DNA of 64,000 nucleotides from Streptomyces brevispora (GCF_007829885.1 NZ_VIWW01000002.1:248001-312000); one strand, 5' to 3'. Positions 26,760 through 36,042 are shown, counted from the first letter of the stretch. Program-made: numbers and translations. Notes: generated by a model not told the origin, from the sequence alone.

Positions 26760-27488
26760 ATGAACGAGCGCATGATCGCCGCGTGTGACGGGGCGTCGAA
26801 GGGTAATCCGGGGCCTGCGGCCTGGGCGTATGTGGTGGCCGACGCGGCGGGCAGGCCGTTTCGGTGGGAGGCGGGACCGCTGGGCACCGCCACCAACAAC
26901 GTCGCCGAGCTCACCGCGCTGCAGGAGCTGCTGGAGTCCGTCGACCCCGGTGTGCCGCTCGAGGTCCGGATGGACTCGCAGTACGCGATGAACGCGGTGA
27001 CCAAGTGGCTGCGGGGCTGGAAGCGCAACGGCTGGAAGACCTCGGCGGGCAAGCCCGTCGCCAACCGCGACCTGGTGGCCCGCATCGACGCCCTGCTGAC
27101 CGGCAGGGCCGTGGACTTCGTCTACGTACCCGCCCACCAGGTGGACGGCGACCCGCTGAACGCCCTCGCCGACCAGGCGGCCAGTGAGGTGGCCGTGGCA
27201 CAGCGTGCGGCAGGCACCTCGCAGGGTTCCGCGGACCTGCCGGTGCCCGTGGCCGCCCGCGCCTCCGAAGGGCGGCGGACCGGCGGTACGGCGAAAAGCG
27301 CCGACGGTACGGCGAAGAGCACCGGCGGTCCGGGGAAGGGCGCGGGTGGCGCGCCGCGCTCCGGCGCCACCATCCGCGCCAGGTTCGCCGGGCGGTGCCA
27401 CTGCGGGAAGCCGTACGCGGCCAAGGACACGATCGCGAAGAACGACCAGGGCTGGGGCCACCCGGAGTGCCGGACCGTCTCCGCCTGA
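26760..27488 (+). CDS. Ribonuclease HI with Cys-containing C-terminal tail
   Basis: A 242-residue protein. Residues 1-150 are an RNase H type 1 domain with the D-E-D-D metal site D10 (CDGASKGNPG), E50 (NNVAEL), D72 (MDSQYAM) and D138 (NALADQA), and His in VPAHQVDGD. It cuts RNA in RNA/DNA hybrids. A disordered Gly/Ala/Lys linker with GGTAKS and DGTAKS repeats (about 165-205) is followed by a tail with RCHCGKPYAAKD and GHPEC, possibly a small metal-binding ribbon. ATG 26760 was chosen; ATG 26772 is an alternative. Shadowed by no neighbour gene; function of the tail unknown. Confidence 0.88.
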   Translation: MNERMIAACDGASKGNPGPAAWAYVVADAAGRPFRWEAGPLGTATNNVAELTALQELLESVDPGVPLEVRMDSQYAMNAVTKWLRGWKRNGWKTSAGKPVANRDLVARIDALLTGRAVDFVYVPAHQVDGDPLNALADQAASEVAVAQRAAGTSQGSADLPVPVAARASEGRRTGGTAKSADGTAKSTGGPGKGAGGAPRSGATIRARFAGRCHCGKPYAAKDTIAKNDQGWGHPECRTVSA

Positions 27489-27499
27489 CCCACGCCGTC

Positions 27500-27537
27500 C
27501 CCGCCCCGCGGCCCGCTCTCCGGCCGGCCGGGGCGGG
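27500..27537 (+). terminator. Hairpin after the RNase HI gene
   Basis: CCCGCCCCG (27500-27508) and CGGGGCGGG (27529-27537) pair perfectly over 9 bp with a 20-base loop that can itself pair in part. It begins 12 bases after the stop codon. Confidence 0.5.
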
Positions 27538-27659
27538 AACCGCCGTCCGGACCGGGCGAACCGGCCCGCGGGGCGGGTTCCGCGTGCCATGATGCGGCTC
27601 CGGCGGAGAGATCGATACGCCGCCGGGGCCGCGGAGAACGGCGACACGCTGGGGGGCGT

Positions 27660-28394
27660 ATGGAAAGCACGGTCACGGTGCTGCGTGAACTGCGCGGGGC
27701 ACAGAAGTCGGCCAAGGGAGTTTCGCTCTACTCGCGGTACGTGAACCGGCCGGCCGGCCGGATCTTCGCGGCCGTCGCGTTTCGGCTGCGCATGACGCCC
27801 AATCAAGTCACCTCGGTGAGCGCGGCGTTCACATTCGCCGCCCTCGCCTCCGTGGCCCTGGCCAGGCCCACATGGGGGCTGGCCGTCCTGGTCTACCTGG
27901 GGCTGGCCGTGGGCTTCGCCCTCGACTCGGCCGACGGGCAGCTCGCCCGGCTCACCGGCCGGGGAGGCCCCGACGGCGAATGGCTCGACCACGTCGTCGA
28001 CTGCGCCAAGATGATCCTCGTCCACACCGTCGTACTCATCTCGTTCCACCGGTATTTCGCCCTGCCGGCCGACGGCTGGCTGCTCCTGCCCCTCGGCTTC
28101 CTGTTCGTGGCCGTGCTGACCTTCTGCGCGGGGCTGCTGCGCGAACAGCTGGGCAGGGCCGCCGCCCGCTCCGGGCCGGCCGGTGACGCCGGGCCCCGGC
28201 AGGCGGTCTCCCGGCTGCGGGCCGTGGCGCTGCTGCCGGCCGACTACGGGGTGTTCTGCCTGGTGTTCCTGCTGCTCGGCGACGAGACGGCGTTCCGTAT
28301 CGGCTATGCCGTGCTCGCCGCCGTGCACGCGCTGTTCCTGGTCGCGTTCCTCGTCAAGTGGTTCAGGGAGCTGAAAGCGCTCCGGGCGGACTGA
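27660..28394 (+). CDS. CDP-alcohol phosphatidyltransferase family protein
   Basis: A 244-residue integral membrane enzyme. The family signature D-G-x2-A-R-x8-G-x3-D-x3-D is complete: D92, G93, A96, R97, G106, D110, D114. About six membrane helices are visible. The enzyme moves a phospho-alcohol from a CDP donor to an acceptor alcohol, as in phospholipid or teichoic-like polymer synthesis; the donor is not certain. ATG 27660 follows a G-rich stretch. Its last 32 bp overlap the end of a convergent gene for a cytidylyltransferase-like enzyme, which could supply a CDP-activated substrate. It opens the polysaccharide locus. Confidence 0.9.
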   Translation: MESTVTVLRELRGAQKSAKGVSLYSRYVNRPAGRIFAAVAFRLRMTPNQVTSVSAAFTFAALASVALARPTWGLAVLVYLGLAVGFALDSADGQLARLTGRGGPDGEWLDHVVDCAKMILVHTVVLISFHRYFALPADGWLLLPLGFLFVAVLTFCAGLLREQLGRAAARSGPAGDAGPRQAVSRLRAVALLPADYGVFCLVFLLLGDETAFRIGYAVLAAVHALFLVAFLVKWFRELKALRAD

Positions 28395-28809
28395 CCAGCG
28401 AGTCCAGCGCCCGGCGTAGCTGGGTGCTGGACGTGTGGACGGTGTACGGGAAGTAGACGACCTCCACGCCGACCTCGGCGAAGTCGCGTTCGAGCCGTCT
28501 GCCCTTCTCCGTGTCCCGCCAGTCGTCCCCCTTGAAGATGACGTCGAACCTGACCTGCTGCCAGGTCTCCACCTTGTCCGGAACGGTCTCGACGAACGCG
28601 GCGTCCACGTAACGCACGCTCCGTACGATCTCCAGCCGCTCCGGCAGTGGAATCACCGGCCTGTGGCCCTTCGCGAGCGCGGCCATCTCGTCCGAGACGA
28701 CCCCCGCGACCAGGTAGTCGCACTGACTGCGGGCATGCCGAAGGATATTGAGATGACCTATGTGGAACAGGTCGTAGACCCCCGGCGCGTAGCCGACCCT
28801 GTGCACCAT
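28363..28809 (-). CDS. Nucleotidyltransferase, glycerol-3-phosphate cytidylyltransferase-like
   Basis: A 148-residue single-domain cytidylyltransferase-like protein. GVYDLFHIGHLNILRHA has the HxGH nucleotide motif at residues 16-19; KGDDWRDTEKG and the terminal HTSSTQLRR signature are also present. The family makes CDP-glycerol, CDP-ethanolamine or similar from CTP and a phospho-alcohol. ATG 28809 follows GGGAGAG. It is convergent with and overlaps the CDP-alcohol transferase gene by 32 bp and is divergent from the GT4 gene. A joint step with the overlapping gene is likely but inferred. Confidence 0.88.
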   Translation of the reverse strand: MVHRVGYAPGVYDLFHIGHLNILRHARSQCDYLVAGVVSDEMAALAKGHRPVIPLPERLEIVRSVRYVDAAFVETVPDKVETWQQVRFDVIFKGDDWRDTEKGRRLERDFAEVGVEVVYFPYTVHTSSTQLRRALDSLVSPPGALSAP

Positions 28810-29020
28810 CCGTTCTCTCCCCCCACGGTGAACGTAATGTCCGTGTCCCGCCGACAGGTATCCGGACATGGCATCCGGTCCGGTGGGATATCGGTATCGG
28901 TGTTGATCGTGCAACGACCTTACTGTGAAGACCACTTGCTCATCTCGTGAACGGATAAGCTCACTTTTGGGGCTGTTCCTTGGGGGAACACAGATGGCTC
29001 CGGGGGAGGGCGATCATCCG

Positions 29021-30283
29021 ATGCCAGACGAAGACCAGCACAGACCGTTCCAGCACCGCCGTCTGCTGGTGGTCTCGACGAACTACGCACCGGAGCTGAC
29101 CGGAATCGGCCCGTACGCCGCGCAACTCGCGGAGCACTGGGCCGCGTCCGGGGCCGAGACCCATGTGCTGACCGGGATGCCGCACTACCCGTCCTGGCGG
29201 ACCGAGCCGGAGTACCGGGGCGTGTGGCGGACCGATGAGGACCGCTCGGGGGTGACGGTCCACCGGCGAAGACACTATGTGCCGAGCCGTCAGAGCGCCC
29301 TGCGCAGAGCCGCCTTCGAGGCATCGGTCCTCGCGCACGGCCTGATCTCACCGCCCGCCGTGCGGGCGGACGCGGTGATCTCCCAGATGCCGAGCCTCGC
29401 GGGCGGCGTCCTGGGCGCCCGGCTGGCCCGTCGCCACCGGGTCCCGTACATACCCGTCGTGCAGGACCTGATGGGCGCCGCCGCGGCACAGAGCGGCATC
29501 CGCGGCGGCGGCAGGGCGGCGGCGGTGGCATCCGCGGCCGAACGGTACGCACTGCGTGCCGCCTCGCTCGTCGGCGTCATCCACGAGAGCTTCGTCCCGC
29601 GTGTCACCGCCTACGGAGTCGATCCCGGACGCATCCGTCTGGTCCCCAACTGGACCCACGTACAGGCCCCTTCGGCCGACCGCGCAGAGACGAGGGCGCG
29701 CCTCGGCTGGCGCGAGGGCACCCCGGTGGTCCTGCACTCCGGCAACATGGGACTCAAACAGGGCCTGGAGGTCCTCGTCGACGCGGCCCGGCTCGCCCCG
29801 GGGATACGCATCGTGCTGATGGGCGACGGCAACCAGCGCGAAGCCCTGCTGGCCCGCGCGGCCGGACTGCCCAACCTCGACTTCCTGCCGGCGGCCGGGG
29901 CGGACGAGTTCACCGACGTCCTGGCCGCCGCCGACGTCCTCGCCGTGACCCAGCGCGCATCCGTGCTCGACATGAGCGTGCCCTCCAAACTGACCTCGTA
30001 CTTCGTCTCGGGCCGCCCCGTCGTCGCCTCGGTGGCCGACGAAGGCGGCACCGCCCAGGAGGTTCAGCGCTCCGGCGCCGGACTCCTCGTCGCCCCCGAG
30101 GACCCGGCCGCGGTGCTGGCGGCCGTCCGCAAACTCGTCGAGCAGCCCGCCGCCGCCGACGAACTCGGCGCCAACGGACCCCGCTACGTGGCACGTCACC
30201 TCAGCCGGGAAGCCGGTCTCGCCCGCTTCGACGCACTGCTCACCGAGGTCCTTCACGACGCCCAAGGGAGACCACGCCGATGA
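29021..30283 (+). CDS. Glycosyltransferase family 4, WbuB/WcaI-like
   Basis: A 420-residue GT-B glycosyltransferase. The N-terminal Rossmann part has LLVVSTNYAPELTGIGPYA and VLTGMPHYPSW, typical of the WbuB/WcaI group. The C-terminal donor-binding part has VVLHSGNMGLKQGLEVLVDA, VLMGDGNQR and a late VPSKLTSYFVSGRPVVASV segment. ATG 29021 is preferred for the GGGAGG upstream; ATG 28994 is possible. The stop codon overlaps the start of the co-polymerase gene (ATGA), so the two are translationally coupled. It probably adds one sugar of the repeat unit at the inner membrane face. Confidence 0.9.
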   Translation: MPDEDQHRPFQHRRLLVVSTNYAPELTGIGPYAAQLAEHWAASGAETHVLTGMPHYPSWRTEPEYRGVWRTDEDRSGVTVHRRRHYVPSRQSALRRAAFEASVLAHGLISPPAVRADAVISQMPSLAGGVLGARLARRHRVPYIPVVQDLMGAAAAQSGIRGGGRAAAVASAAERYALRAASLVGVIHESFVPRVTAYGVDPGRIRLVPNWTHVQAPSADRAETRARLGWREGTPVVLHSGNMGLKQGLEVLVDAARLAPGIRIVLMGDGNQREALLARAAGLPNLDFLPAAGADEFTDVLAAADVLAVTQRASVLDMSVPSKLTSYFVSGRPVVASVADEGGTAQEVQRSGAGLLVAPEDPAAVLAAVRKLVEQPAAADELGANGPRYVARHLSREAGLARFDALLTEVLHDAQGRPRR

Positions 30284-32052
30284 CCCAGCCGATCCGTGCC
30301 CTGGAGGATCAGGACGAACCCGCACTGCTGCGGGACCAGTTCCGCCAGCTCCTGCGCTACCGCGCCCTGCTCGCGTGCGGTGTGGTCGTCGGACTGCTCG
30401 GCGGCGGCTGGCTGGCCCTGAGCGGCGAGGACACCTACAGCTCCACCGGCGAGGTGTCCGTACGCTCGGCCACCTCGGACCCGTTCGCCGCGGGCGCCTC
30501 GGCCGACAAGGGCATCAACATCGGCTCCGAACGCCAGACCGCCGTCAGCGACGCCGTGGGCACCGTCGCCGTCGGCTCGCTGGTCAAGCACGGCGACCGG
30601 GTGGAGGTAGGAAAGCTGCTGACCGGCCTCCAGGTCACCAACCCGCCCAACACCCTGGTGCTCAAGTTCTCCTACACCGCCCGCAGCCCCGAACAGGCCA
30701 GGGCCAGGGCCCAGGCACTCGCCGAGGCGTACCTGGAGATCCGCAGGGAGCGCACCGAGAACAGCATCGACAACATGGTCGACGGCTACCGCGCCCAGCT
30801 GAAGCCGCTCACCGAACAGCGCGACCGGCTGGCCGAGCAGACTACCGGCACCGTCGGCAGCGACGTCACCAGCGCCCGCGCCAACCTGATCGTCGCCATC
30901 TCCGAACTGAGCCAGAAAATATCGGAGTTGCGCGCCCTCGACACCACACCCGGCTATCTGAACACGAAGCCGGTCGCGCCGGAGCACCCCACCGGCGCGG
31001 GACTGCCCCTGCTCCTCGGACTCGGCGGCGTCGTCGGACTCGCGCTCGGCCTGCTGCTCTCCTGGGTACGGCTCGTCTTCGACCCGGCCGTCCGCTCCAC
31101 CCGGGAACTCGTCCGCTCGCTCGGCGCCCCGCTGCTCGGCACCCTGCCCAGGGAACGCGCCGCTGCGGGCCGGCTGCTCGCCATCGGGCGCGGCGGCAGC
31201 CGGCTGGCCGAGGAGTACCGGGCGGTGGCCTTCCGGCTCGCGTACGACCCCTCGTTCGCCGAGCGCCGGCGGGTCCTGGTCACCGCGCCCCGCGGCGACA
31301 ACGACATGGCCGCCGCCGCCGCGGTCAACCTGGCGGCAGCCTTCGCCGAGATGGGGCGTGACGTCCTGCTGGTCGAAGCCGATCTGCGCACCCCGTCACT
31401 GGCCAGGGACCTCGGTGCCGCGGCGCAGGGCGGCCGGCCACGCTGGGCCGCGGAGCGCGACGAGCGGGGCTGGCCCTCGGACAGCCGCACCAACGTGGAC
31501 GTGCCCGGATCGGGGGCCTTCACCCTGATCGCGGGCCGCCGGATGGACAACGTGCCGCGCGCCCTCACCTCCGCGCCCGTCGGCCGGATCGTCGCCGAGG
31601 GCGGCCGGCCCGGAGCCGTCGTCATCGTGCTGGCCCCGCCCATCCTCTCGTACGCCGACGCCGTCGCGCTCATCGACCGCGTCGAGGGCGTCGTGGTGGT
31701 CTGCGACCCGCGCGAGGTGCACCGCAGCGACCTGGAGCGGATCCGCGAGATCATCGGCGCCGCGGGCGGATCGGTGCTCGGCACCCTGCTGCACCCCGGC
31801 CACGGACGGCTGGAGCGCCGGGCGCGCAGGAAGGCCGCCAAAAGCCGTGCCCGCAACCGGCAGACACCCGGACAGGGACGGGACGAGCAGGACGGCCACG
31901 GACAGCCGGACGGACCCGACCGGACCGACGGCGGGCGCACGGGCGACCCCACCGAGACACTCGGCCTGCGCACCCTGGACAGCGGCACCCGGCACAGCGG
32001 CAACGGGCACAACGGCGACAGCGACCACAGCAGCACAGCCGGACGCCGATGA
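30280..32052 (+). CDS. Wzz/BY-kinase-like polysaccharide co-polymerase with lost kinase motifs
   Basis: A 590-residue protein. A Wzz-type module has two membrane helices (about 30-50 and 245-265) flanking a coiled-coil extracytoplasmic domain. The cytoplasmic part has the bacterial tyrosine kinase fold but not its chemistry: the P-loop position (about 333-343) reads APRGDNDMAAA with no GK[ST], Walker A' is VLLVEADLR with E for the first D, and the Walker B place is VVIVLAPP with no Asp. The disordered tail has no tyrosine. It probably controls chain length without kinase activity. ATGA overlaps join it to genes on both sides. Confidence 0.85.
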   Translation: MTQPIRALEDQDEPALLRDQFRQLLRYRALLACGVVVGLLGGGWLALSGEDTYSSTGEVSVRSATSDPFAAGASADKGINIGSERQTAVSDAVGTVAVGSLVKHGDRVEVGKLLTGLQVTNPPNTLVLKFSYTARSPEQARARAQALAEAYLEIRRERTENSIDNMVDGYRAQLKPLTEQRDRLAEQTTGTVGSDVTSARANLIVAISELSQKISELRALDTTPGYLNTKPVAPEHPTGAGLPLLLGLGGVVGLALGLLLSWVRLVFDPAVRSTRELVRSLGAPLLGTLPRERAAAGRLLAIGRGGSRLAEEYRAVAFRLAYDPSFAERRRVLVTAPRGDNDMAAAAAVNLAAAFAEMGRDVLLVEADLRTPSLARDLGAAAQGGRPRWAAERDERGWPSDSRTNVDVPGSGAFTLIAGRRMDNVPRALTSAPVGRIVAEGGRPGAVVIVLAPPILSYADAVALIDRVEGVVVVCDPREVHRSDLERIREIIGAAGGSVLGTLLHPGHGRLERRARRKAAKSRARNRQTPGQGRDEQDGHGQPDGPDRTDGGRTGDPTETLGLRTLDSGTRHSGNGHNGDSDHSSTAGRR

Positions 32053-33293
32053 AGGCACGCACCGCGATCGTCTGCTCGGTCGCGGACCAGGGGGTGGCGG
32101 CACTCACCAACATCCTGGTCCTGGTGGTGGCGGCCCGGCTCTCCACCGTCGCCGACTTCGCCCGGTTCTCCGGCGTCTATCTGGTCTTCACCGTGCTGCT
32201 CGGCGTCTTCGGCGCCTACACCGGACAGCCGCTGGTGCTGCGCCGCGGAGCGAGCGACGAGACACGCGGCGCCTGCCGGTCGGCGGTCGCCTTCACCCTG
32301 CTCGTCTCGGCCGCACTCGGCGGCCTGCTCGCCGCCGTCTGTACTGTCCTGCCGGGGGACACGGCACGGGCCCTGATGATGCTGGGCATCGTCCTGCCCG
32401 TCGTCCTCGGACAGGACACGGCCCGCTACGCCTTCGCCACGCTCCAGGCGCAGCACCTGGCCCTGGCCGCGGACACACTCCGGCTGGTCTGCGTGCTCGG
32501 CGCGCTGGCCGTGCAGCCGCACGGCGCGTCCGCCGCCCGGCTCGTCACCGTCTGGGGCCTGTCCGCACTGCCCGCACTCCTGCTGTCCGCCACCGTGCTG
32601 TACCGCAGGACGGCCGGCACCTCCGTGCGACTGCGGCCCCTGCTGCGGCGCGGGCACCTCGGCCGGAGGTTCGTCGTCGAGTTCGCCGTGGGCAACGCGA
32701 CCAGCCAGCTTTCCGTGCTCGGCCTGGGCGTGGTCGGCAACCCCCTCGTGGTCGGCGCGCTGCGCGGCGCGACCACGCTCTTCGGCCCGCTGAACGTGCT
32801 GTTCACCTCGGCCACCGGCTTCGGCCCCCCGTTGCTCGGACGGCTCGCCACCGACCGGCTCAGGGTGCGGGCCACCATCGCCCTGGCCGCAGTCCTGGCG
32901 GCGACCGCCGCCGGCTGGGCCACCGTCCTGGCCCTGCTGCCCGGATCGGCGGGCCGCCATCTGCTCGGCGACACCTGGCCCACGGCGGCGGCGCTGCTGC
33001 CCGCGACCGGCGGCCAGTACGCGGCGATGGCCGTCGGCACCTGCGGACTGCTGGCGCTGAGACTGCTCGACCCCCGCACCACGCTCTCCATCCAGGTGGT
33101 CTTCTCGCTCGCCTCGGTCGCTTTCCTGACCGGCGGCTATGTGCTCGACGGGGTCCCGGGCGCCGCCTGGGGCCTGTGCCTGGGCTCCGTCTGCAAGGCG
33201 ATCGCCACCTGGACCCGGGTGGCGCGGCTGACCCGTCCCGGCGCGGCGGGGCGGGCCCCGGTCAGTGCGACCGCCGTCCGCTCCGGTCCCTGA
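32049..33293 (+). CDS. Wzx-like polysaccharide flippase
   Basis: A 414-residue protein with 11-12 hydrophobic helices spread evenly, like the MATE/MVF exporters that flip undecaprenyl-linked repeat units. It begins MKARTAIVCSVADQGVAALTNILVLVVAARL without a signal peptide. Its ATG overlaps the stop of the co-polymerase gene, making a three-gene coupled unit with the GT4. Its last 32 bp overlap the convergent polymerase-like gene. Lacks any soluble domain. Substrate is inferred from the locus. Confidence 0.82.
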   Translation: MKARTAIVCSVADQGVAALTNILVLVVAARLSTVADFARFSGVYLVFTVLLGVFGAYTGQPLVLRRGASDETRGACRSAVAFTLLVSAALGGLLAAVCTVLPGDTARALMMLGIVLPVVLGQDTARYAFATLQAQHLALAADTLRLVCVLGALAVQPHGASAARLVTVWGLSALPALLLSATVLYRRTAGTSVRLRPLLRRGHLGRRFVVEFAVGNATSQLSVLGLGVVGNPLVVGALRGATTLFGPLNVLFTSATGFGPPLLGRLATDRLRVRATIALAAVLAATAAGWATVLALLPGSAGRHLLGDTWPTAAALLPATGGQYAAMAVGTCGLLALRLLDPRTTLSIQVVFSLASVAFLTGGYVLDGVPGAAWGLCLGSVCKAIATWTRVARLTRPGAAGRAPVSATAVRSGP

Positions 33294-34776
33294 AGCTCGT
33301 GACCAGCAGCAGACACAGGGCGGCGATGGCCAGCTTCCCGGCCGCCTGCAACAGCGGGCCGCGCAGCAGGATGAAGGTGTACCCCGCGATCAGCGGAGCC
33401 GCGATGGCAAGGATGCTGCCGGACCCCGGACCGTCCCGGGAGACCGCCCGCGCGTGCCGGCGGTCGGTGCGCGCGGCCGCGTACCCGATCACGGCGAAGC
33501 CGCCGATCATGCCCGGGGCTCCGAAGTCGACCCAGAGCTCGGTCCACAGCGGCGCCGAGAGGTTGGTCATGTTCATCCCCATCCACTGCCCGACCCGTAC
33601 CCCGGTGTCCTGCGGCTTTCCGCTCCACGCCGACCGGGGCACGAAGAAGAAGGCGGAGCCCGCCAGTTGGCGGCCGTAGGTGTGGCCCCGGGTGCCGACC
33701 CAGGAGATGGTGTTGGCGAACATGACTGTCTGGTCGTAGTCCTTGGTGGCCAGCGGCTCGAAGACCGAGGACGACTGCACCGGCCGGTACCCGGAGTCGT
33801 CGTAGCGGAACCGGTCGGCGTACGGGAACAGCACCAGTGCCCCGATCACGCCCATGGCCAGCACCGAGCGGTACATCGCCGCGCCGGCCGGGAACGCGGT
33901 GAACAGCAAGGAGACCAGCACCGTCAGGAACCAGTAACGGGCGTTGGAGACGGGGTTGTTCACGACCAGGTTCACGATCAGCAGCGCGAACCAGACCAGC
34001 ACGGTGGACGGCGAGCGGCGGGCCCGGCGCGAGGTCACCAGCCGCCGGGTGTAGAAGAGGAGCGCCAGCAGGGCCGGAACCGTACCGAACCCCTTGAGGA
34101 ACGCCGACCCCACATTGGACTCGCCGGACATCACCCCGCTGTCCGCGACCGAGGCGCTGATCTCCTGTCTGCTGGAGAAGAAGACCGCGGGCCCGCCGAG
34201 CTTCAGCACGTAGTAGCCGCTCGCCGCGAACGCCAGCAGCACCAGCAGCCGAAGCCGGACCGGATGCGCGGTTGCAGGAGCGCCGCCCCCGCGCGCGGCG
34301 GTACGCCCGCGCAGCGGACGCCGGGAGGCCAGCAGCGCCCCGAGGTCGAACGCGGCGCACCCCACCAGGACGAGCGCGACCGCGGTCACCAGGTCGGAGC
34401 GCGGCCCGACCATCGGCGTCGGGGTCTGCCCGATGACGGCCTGGGCGAACGGGGCCACCCCCATCGCGATGTACACGAACATCCAGAAGACGCCCTGCAG
34501 CAGCCGGCGCCGGGTGGAGAGGATCATGGTCGCCAGTCGCGCCCCCGAATAGCACGTCAGCACCAACTGCAGCCAGTACGCGGTGTCCCGGACCCCGGTA
34601 CCTGCCTGCGCGGCGATCAGCGCAGGCAGGAAGCAGACCAGGCCGAGGATGAGCGGAACGGCCATCGCGCGCGACAGCATCGCCCAGGACATGGGCTTGG
34701 CCGGTGGCTCGGCCGGACGGCGCGGTCCGCCCTCCCGGACGGGAGCGGACGGCGTCGCCCCGTGCACGGACGTCAT
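33262..34776 (-). CDS. Wzy-like polysaccharide polymerase
   Basis: A 504-residue membrane protein with about a dozen hydrophobic segments and a long loop around residues 320-390 (FRYDDSGYRPVQSSSVFEPL and onward), as in O-antigen and enterobacterial-antigen polymerases. Sequence identity in this family is always low, so the call rests on topology and on the neighbours (Wzx, Wzz, glycosyltransferases). ATG 34776 is chosen (MTSVHGATPS); a GTG at 34806 is possible. It is divergent from the GT4 at 34881 and convergent with the flippase gene. Confidence 0.75.
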   Translation of the reverse strand: MTSVHGATPSAPVREGGPRRPAEPPAKPMSWAMLSRAMAVPLILGLVCFLPALIAAQAGTGVRDTAYWLQLVLTCYSGARLATMILSTRRRLLQGVFWMFVYIAMGVAPFAQAVIGQTPTPMVGPRSDLVTAVALVLVGCAAFDLGALLASRRPLRGRTAARGGGAPATAHPVRLRLLVLLAFAASGYYVLKLGGPAVFFSSRQEISASVADSGVMSGESNVGSAFLKGFGTVPALLALLFYTRRLVTSRRARRSPSTVLVWFALLIVNLVVNNPVSNARYWFLTVLVSLLFTAFPAGAAMYRSVLAMGVIGALVLFPYADRFRYDDSGYRPVQSSSVFEPLATKDYDQTVMFANTISWVGTRGHTYGRQLAGSAFFFVPRSAWSGKPQDTGVRVGQWMGMNMTNLSAPLWTELWVDFGAPGMIGGFAVIGYAAARTDRRHARAVSRDGPGSGSILAIAAPLIAGYTFILLRGPLLQAAGKLAIAALCLLLVTSFRDRSGRRSH

Positions 34777-34880
34777 CTCTTCCCCGTTCCGTGATCCTGT
34801 GAACACTCTAACGAATCAACCCACTTGGGGCGATGCGATGACTAGTCTGTGAACTGCTGCCGAGGTCGAGGGGAACCCTG

Positions 34881-36041
34881 GTGAAGATCCTGCACGTCGT
34901 CACACTGCACACCCCGGACCACGCCTTCGGCGGTCCGACCCGGGTGGCCCTGAATCTCTCGAAGGTCCAGCGGGCCGAGGGGGACGACGCCCGCATCATG
35001 GCCCTGGGTGACGGCTTCGACGGCCCGCTGCCGTCCCGGGTGGAGGGGGTGCCCGCCCACCTCTACCAGGCCCGCCATCTGCTGCCGATGTTCGAGGTCA
35101 GCGGCATCACCTCGGGGCCGCTGCTGCTGGCCGCGCGCCGGATGATGCGCGGCGCCGACGTCGTCCACGTCCACCTGATGCGCGATCTGGTGACGCTGCC
35201 CGCCGCGCTGCTGGCGCTGGCCTCCGGAACCCCGCTGGTCGTACAGACGCACGGCATGGTGGACCCCACCGAGAAGCGGGTGGCGCAGCTGACCGACCTG
35301 CTGGGCGTTCGGAGGGTCCTGCGCGGCGCGGACGCGGTGCTGCACCTCACCGAGGCCGAGCGGATCGATGTGAACGCCGTCGCGGCCCCGGTGGAGCTCA
35401 CCCGGACCGTACGCCTGGTCAACGGCGTGCGGCCGCAGGAGCGAAAGCCCGACCGGGACCCCGCGCGACCGCCCACGGTGCTCTTCCTCGCCCGGATACA
35501 GGAGCGCAAACGCCCGGAGGACTTCGTCGCCGCGATGCCGGAGGTCCTGGCCGAGCACCCGGACGCCCGGTTCGTGCTGGCGGGCCCGGACACCGGGGCA
35601 CTCGACGGGACGCTCCGGCTGGCCCGCAGGCTGGGCGTGCTGGACTCGCTCGACCACGTCGGACCGCTCGGCCACGAAGAGGTGCTGGCGGCGGGGCGGC
35701 AGGCCGATGTGTACGTCCTTCCGTCGATCGAGGAACCCCTCGGTGTCTCGGTCCTCGAAGCGATGTCCGTCGGCACCCCCGTGGTCATCACCCGCACCTG
35801 CGGCCTCGGACCCGACGTGGCGAAGGCCGGGGCGGGCCGGGTGATCGACAGCAGGGTCGGCGAGGACGCGGCCAATGCGGGGAAGGTCGCACGGGCCGTC
35901 CTGGAACTGCTGGAGCCGAAGGCCAACGCCGAGGCCGGGCAGGCCGCCTGGGAGCTGGTCGGTGACCACTTCACCATCGACGCCGTGACCCGGACGCTCC
36001 GGCGGACCTACGAGAACGTGGTCCGCCGGAAGCGCCGGTGA
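34881..36041 (+). CDS. Glycosyltransferase family 4
   Basis: A 386-residue GT-B enzyme. The N-terminal start MKILHVVTLHTPDHAFGGPT has the acceptor-side loop; the C-terminal half shows VLFLARIQERKRPEDFV, FVLAGPDTG and the EX7E-type motif in SIEEPLGVSVLEAMSVGTPVV. It starts at GTG 34881 with GAGGGGAA upstream. It is divergent from the polymerase-like gene across about 100 bp and stops 1 base before the convergent GT2 gene, with no room for a terminator. Confidence 0.9.
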   Translation: MKILHVVTLHTPDHAFGGPTRVALNLSKVQRAEGDDARIMALGDGFDGPLPSRVEGVPAHLYQARHLLPMFEVSGITSGPLLLAARRMMRGADVVHVHLMRDLVTLPAALLALASGTPLVVQTHGMVDPTEKRVAQLTDLLGVRRVLRGADAVLHLTEAERIDVNAVAAPVELTRTVRLVNGVRPQERKPDRDPARPPTVLFLARIQERKRPEDFVAAMPEVLAEHPDARFVLAGPDTGALDGTLRLARRLGVLDSLDHVGPLGHEEVLAAGRQADVYVLPSIEEPLGVSVLEAMSVGTPVVITRTCGLGPDVAKAGAGRVIDSRVGEDAANAGKVARAVLELLEPKANAEAGQAAWELVGDHFTIDAVTRTLRRTYENVVRRKRR

Positions 36042-36042
36042 C

